Made by a program: the position numbers and the translations under genes | Shown: positions 61,226 to 64,000 of the stretch, piece by piece | Position numbering within the stretch: the stretch's first letter is position 1 | How the letters are laid out: every line of letters begins with the position of its first letter | The notes under the pieces: model-generated | Told to the model about the DNA's origin: nothing | What the model saw: only the letters and a program-made list of their open reading frames with translations | Database searches by the model: none | From: Alistipes sp. | GTDB taxonomy: Bacteria; Bacteroidota; Bacteroidia; Bacteroidales; Rikenellaceae | Direction of reading: 5' to 3' | Length of the DNA: 64,000 bases | Assembly (NCBI GenBank): GCA_017381935.1 | Contig: JAFOBG010000052.1 | Coordinates: forward strand, 1-64,000

Positions 61226-62200
61226 CTACTTTTTTGCGCCGAAACGCTTTGGTTTAACATACTTATTAATAAGTGGTACTACGCTGTTCATAATCAGAAT
61301 AGCGAATGACATACCCTCTGGATATGCGCCCCACAATCGGATACACATAGTAATTACACCAATGCCGATACCATATATAATCATACCCTTTGTGGTCATA
61401 GGAGATGTTACATAGTCAGTTGCCATAAACACAGCACCAAGTATTGCTCCTCCGGCAAGTAGGTGGAATAGAGGGAAGAGAATGTGCATTGAAGGCTCCT
61501 CAAATCTCACACCTGCAAAGATTGTTGCAAACAGAGCCATAGTGCCAAGCACAGCTACAGGAATATGCCAAGTAATAACTCGACGCATAAGCAAATATGC
61601 AAAGCCGAGCAGAAGTGCAAGGGCTGAAATCTCACCAAACGAACCACCTATAGCACCGGTGAACATGCCTGCAACATCAAAACCTGCGAAATCTACCAAT
61701 CCAGCTTTTGCTGCACCAAGAGGAGTTGCTCCTGAATATGCATCTGCAAAACCATCAAGAGTAGGAGTTGGGAATGTTGTCATCTGTACAGGATATGCAA
61801 TAAGTAAGAATACACGTGCTGCAAGAGCAGGGTTAAATACATTCTTACCAAGTCCTCCAAATGGCATCTTAGCTACTCCAATAGCAACGACAGCTCCAAT
61901 AACAACTATCCAGAGTGGAATGTTTGCCGGCAGGTTCATTGCAAGTAATAAACCGGTAACCACAGCAGATAGATTACAAACTGTTACAGGACCTTTAACC
62001 AGGTACTTCTGTACCAAGAACTCAAGCAAAACGCAACTTGCGATACTTACAGCAGTAATAGCAAGTACGTTCCAGCCAAATACTCTCACCGAAACCATCA
62101 ATGCAGGGAGCAGAGCTATCACCACATCTCCCATAAGTCGGGTTGTGGAGTAGTCGCTATGCACATGCGGTGCTGGTGAAACAAAAAATCTGTTACTCAT
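61226..62200 (-). CDS. rnfD: Rnf complex subunit RnfD
   Basis: 324 residues with about nine membrane helices (NqrB/RnfD family). The flavinylation site S-G-A-T is at 156-159, so Thr159 is expected to carry FMN. The N-terminal V-S-P-A-P-H-V and P-F-G-G-L-G-K-N-V-F-N-P-A-L-A-A are family marks. It forms a main part of the ion channel. The gene lies 8 bases from rnfG and 12 from rnfC. Confidence 0.96.
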   Translation of the reverse strand: MSNRFFVSPAPHVHSDYSTTRLMGDVVIALLPALMVSVRVFGWNVLAITAVSIASCVLLEFLVQKYLVKGPVTVCNLSAVVTGLLLAMNLPANIPLWIVVIGAVVAIGVAKMPFGGLGKNVFNPALAARVFLLIAYPVQMTTFPTPTLDGFADAYSGATPLGAAKAGLVDFAGFDVAGMFTGAIGGSFGEISALALLLGFAYLLMRRVITWHIPVAVLGTMALFATIFAGVRFEEPSMHILFPLFHLLAGGAILGAVFMATDYVTSPMTTKGMIIYGIGIGVITMCIRLWGAYPEGMSFAILIMNSVVPLINKYVKPKRFGAKK

Positions 62201-62212
62201 ATCTCTCTGTTA

Positions 62213-63556
62213 TTATTTCTTCATATTTCTTGCTCGGATAATACCCATAACGGTCTGTTTACCGAGGCGTACGTAGTCAAGAAGTGGAATATTTGCAGGG
62301 CAGGTAAATTGACAACAACCACACTCGATACAGCTTGTAATATCATTTGCCTCCATTGCCTCCCAGGCCTTTTTGCGAGCCTGCTTTGAGAGTAGATAAG
62401 GCTCCAAACCCATAGGACAAGCCTCAACACATTTCGCACACTTTATACATGCGCTCTCAATACCTCTCTTGGCCGCCTGGCCAACCATAATTGTAATGCC
62501 GGAACAACCCTTCATTACAGGCATTGCAATATTACTCAGTGAACGACCCATCATCGGACCTCCATTGATAACCTTAACCTCTCCCTGAGGTACACCTCCA
62601 CACTTAGCAATCAGTGCCTCAACCGGAGTACCGAAACGTGTCAATAGGTTCTTTGGATTTGCAACAGCTGAGCCGGTTACAGTTACAACTCGCTCAATTA
62701 GTGGCTTGTTTTTCTGAACAGCCTCATATACAGCTACCGCAGTAGAGGCGTTGCAGACAACCGCACCTACATCTATTGGAAGTGCAGGAGGTGCAGGAAC
62801 CTGACGACCTGTAACAGCCGCAATTAACTGTTTCTCACCACCCTGAGGGTACTGAGTTTTGAGCATTTGTACCTTTATGTCTGATGCACTACCAACTAAA
62901 GACTGTAGATGTTTGACAGCATCAGGCTTATTGGCCTCTACGCCGATTACTGCTGTTGTAACACCGATAGCTCGCATCAAAATTCTGGTACCAGCAATCA
63001 GCTCCTCTCCACGCTCAAGCATTGTACGATAGTCTGAGGTAAGATATGGCTCACACTCAACACCGTTGATAATAAGGATTTCAGCCTTCTTACCCTCCGG
63101 AATCGAGAGCTTTACATGCGTTGGGAATGTTGCACCGCCCATACCTACAATACCAGCCTCTTTAATCTTCTCTATAATCTGTTTTGGCTCTAAAGTGCAC
63201 TCTGTAACAAGACTTGTTGAACGGTCTATAGACTCAGCCCACTCATCACCCTCACGTTTGATGGTAATCATCATTTGACGAATGCCCTGACCGTTAGGCT
63301 GCAAATCTACAGCGGTAACTGTTCCGGAGATAGGTGCATGGATATTTGCAGACATGAAGCCTGTAGCCTCTGCAATCTTTTGACCGACAACAACGGTATC
63401 ACCTTTCTTTACAATGGCAGTTGCAGGTGCACCGATATGTTGCGCAAGTGGGATGTTGACAACATCCGGCAACTCCATAGTCTCTATTGCGCTACCTTTG
63501 CTCCACTGTTTATTGTCTGACGGATGTACTCCGCCTATAGGAAATGTCTTTGCCAT
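62213..63556 (-). CDS. rnfC: Rnf complex subunit RnfC
   Basis: 447 residues. The N-terminal barrel-sandwich part begins F-P-I-G-G-V-H-P. The NADH/FMN-binding domain has G-M-G-G-A-T-F-P-T-H and N-G-V-E-C-E-P-Y. Two [4Fe-4S] motifs follow in the C-terminal third (C-I-K-C-A-K-C-V-E-A-C-P and C-I-E-C-G-C-C-Q-F-T-C-P). It passes electrons between RnfB and NAD. It starts one base after the rnfB stop. Confidence 0.96.
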   Translation of the reverse strand: MAKTFPIGGVHPSDNKQWSKGSAIETMELPDVVNIPLAQHIGAPATAIVKKGDTVVVGQKIAEATGFMSANIHAPISGTVTAVDLQPNGQGIRQMMITIKREGDEWAESIDRSTSLVTECTLEPKQIIEKIKEAGIVGMGGATFPTHVKLSIPEGKKAEILIINGVECEPYLTSDYRTMLERGEELIAGTRILMRAIGVTTAVIGVEANKPDAVKHLQSLVGSASDIKVQMLKTQYPQGGEKQLIAAVTGRQVPAPPALPIDVGAVVCNASTAVAVYEAVQKNKPLIERVVTVTGSAVANPKNLLTRFGTPVEALIAKCGGVPQGEVKVINGGPMMGRSLSNIAMPVMKGCSGITIMVGQAAKRGIESACIKCAKCVEACPMGLEPYLLSKQARKKAWEAMEANDITSCIECGCCQFTCPANIPLLDYVRLGKQTVMGIIRARNMKK

Positions 63557-63557
63557 A

Positions 63558-64000
63558 CTACTTCTCCTCCTTTACTTCTTCTTTTTTAACCAATGGGGCT
63601 AAGCCAATCATCTTGATAGCTCCTGTTGGACACTCGCCTACGCACTTGCGACACAGACGGCACTTTGTGCTGTCGATAAATGCAAGGTTGTTCTCTACAG
63701 TTATAGCACCAAACTCGCAGACCTTCTCGCACTTACGACATCCGATACAGCCCGCCTTACAAGCCTTCATCGTAACTGCGCCTTTATCCTTAGATACGCA
63801 AGATACATAGATTGCTCGATTCTTAGGCCAACGCTTACGAAGCTCAATAATACCCTTAGGGCAAGCCTTAACGCAAGCACCACAAGCTGTACACTTGTCG
63901 GCATCAACCTCTGCAAGGCCTGTCTCTGGGTTGATGTGGATAGCATCAAAAGCACAAGCCTCAACGCAATCTCCATAACCTAAACAACCATAGGCACAAC
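63558..64000 (-). CDS. rnfB: Rnf complex ferredoxin subunit RnfB (C-terminal part; runs off the window)
   Basis: The reading frame is open from the right edge to a stop at 63558, giving 147 residues of the C-terminal half. Visible [4Fe-4S] ligands include C-L-G-Y-G-D-C-V-E-A-C, C-T-A-C-G-A-C-V-K-A-C-P, C-I-G-C-R-K-C-E-K-V-C and C-R-L-C-R-K-C-V-G-E-C-P. The N-terminal membrane helix and Fe-S-domain start lie beyond 64000. RnfB receives electrons from reduced ferredoxin. An internal ATG at 63770 is not a start, because the cluster domain is continuous across it. Confidence 0.93.
   Translation of the reverse strand, partial: CAYGCLGYGDCVEACAFDAIHINPETGLAEVDADKCTACGACVKACPKGIIELRKRWPKNRAIYVSCVSKDKGAVTMKACKAGCIGCRKCEKVCEFGAITVENNLAFIDSTKCRLCRKCVGECPTGAIKMIGLAPLVKKEEVKEEK

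Noticed and set aside
61482-62153. 223-codon plus-strand frame opposite rnfD.
   Set aside because: rnfD is unambiguous on the minus strand; the antisense frame has no recognisable domain or promoter.
63558-63770. A stand-alone 70-residue ferredoxin starting at 63770.
   Set aside because: The same frame is open to the window edge and encodes further Fe-S motifs, so this is the end of RnfB.
63767-63976. Separate minus-strand frame of 69 codons at the right edge.
   Set aside because: It is out of frame with the continuous ferredoxin clusters of RnfB, which run through this stretch.

Overview
The window is chromosomal DNA from a member of the Bacteroidetes, almost certainly order Bacteroidales. 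Pointers are: promoters of the TTTG-N19-TAnnTTTG type and few Shine-Dalgarno sites; a GldH-like lipoprotein beside a RicT/PSP1 gene; a Bacteroides-type three-subunit fumarate reductase; lipoproteins with BACON-like, fimbrillin-like, DUF4886 and FISUMP-like domains; DUF4919; and an rnfBCDGEA operon. The base composition looks moderately AT-rich. A gut Rikenellaceae/Alistipes-like lineage would fit, but that is only an inference.

Layout. 1-1.7 kb: terminator-rich DNA and two minus-strand genes of unknown function. 1.8-9.3 kb: housekeeping genes (TrkA, deoxynucleoside kinase, RsmF-like methylase, MerR regulator, Nif3, zinc-ribbon coiled coil, RmuC, 5-FCL). 9.3-12.9 kb: fumarate reductase operon frdCAB. 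13-15.9 kb: outer-membrane TonB-receptor-like barrel. 16-22 kb (minus): DUF349 protein, CTP synthase, YidC and a 3'-5' exonuclease. 22.2-24.4 kb: TPM, LemA and an orphan response regulator. 24.5-26.6 kb: acetate kinase with a Ptb-type phosphotransacylase. 26.8-28.7 kb: AroQ and a flippase. 28.7-32.3 kb (minus): DivIC, QueE, Hpt, a pseudouridine synthase and two paralogous lipoproteins. 32.4-35.7 kb: MATE pump, a repeat-rich intergenic region and an amino-acid permease. 35.8-37 kb (minus): FabI and an acidic protein. 37.2-46.9 kb: LigA, DapA, DUF4919 protein, clostripain lipoprotein, second MATE pump, RicT, GldH and TrmB. 47-50.7 kb: AraD, glycerol-1-phosphate dehydrogenase and an organophosphate transporter. 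50.9-55.7 kb: a 39-codon gene, a 1149-residue multidomain lipoprotein, TspO and an outer-membrane barrel. 55.7-58.5 kb (minus): sulfatase maturase and its Ser-type sulfatase. 58.6-59.3 kb: rpmI-rplT. 59.4-64 kb (minus): Rnf complex, with rnfB running off the window.

Physiology. Fumarate reductase, Rnf and acetate kinase/phosphotransacylase fit an anaerobic fermenter that makes succinate and acetate and couples ferredoxin oxidation to an ion gradient. The sulfatase pair and surface lipoproteins suggest life on host or dietary glycans.

Most notable. (1) The CTP synthase has lost its glutaminase nucleophile and several other glutamine-site residues while its amidoligase half is intact. (2) Three related, roughly 100-130 nt intergenic elements have covarying terminal inverted repeats and a central hairpin. 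(3) An exact 80-bp copy of the 3' end of the first MATE gene lies downstream of it. (4) A 39-codon peptide gene precedes a lipoprotein that joins fimbrillin-like, BACON-like, SGNH-like and FISUMP-like modules. (5) A two-tier hairpin lies between rpmI and rplT.
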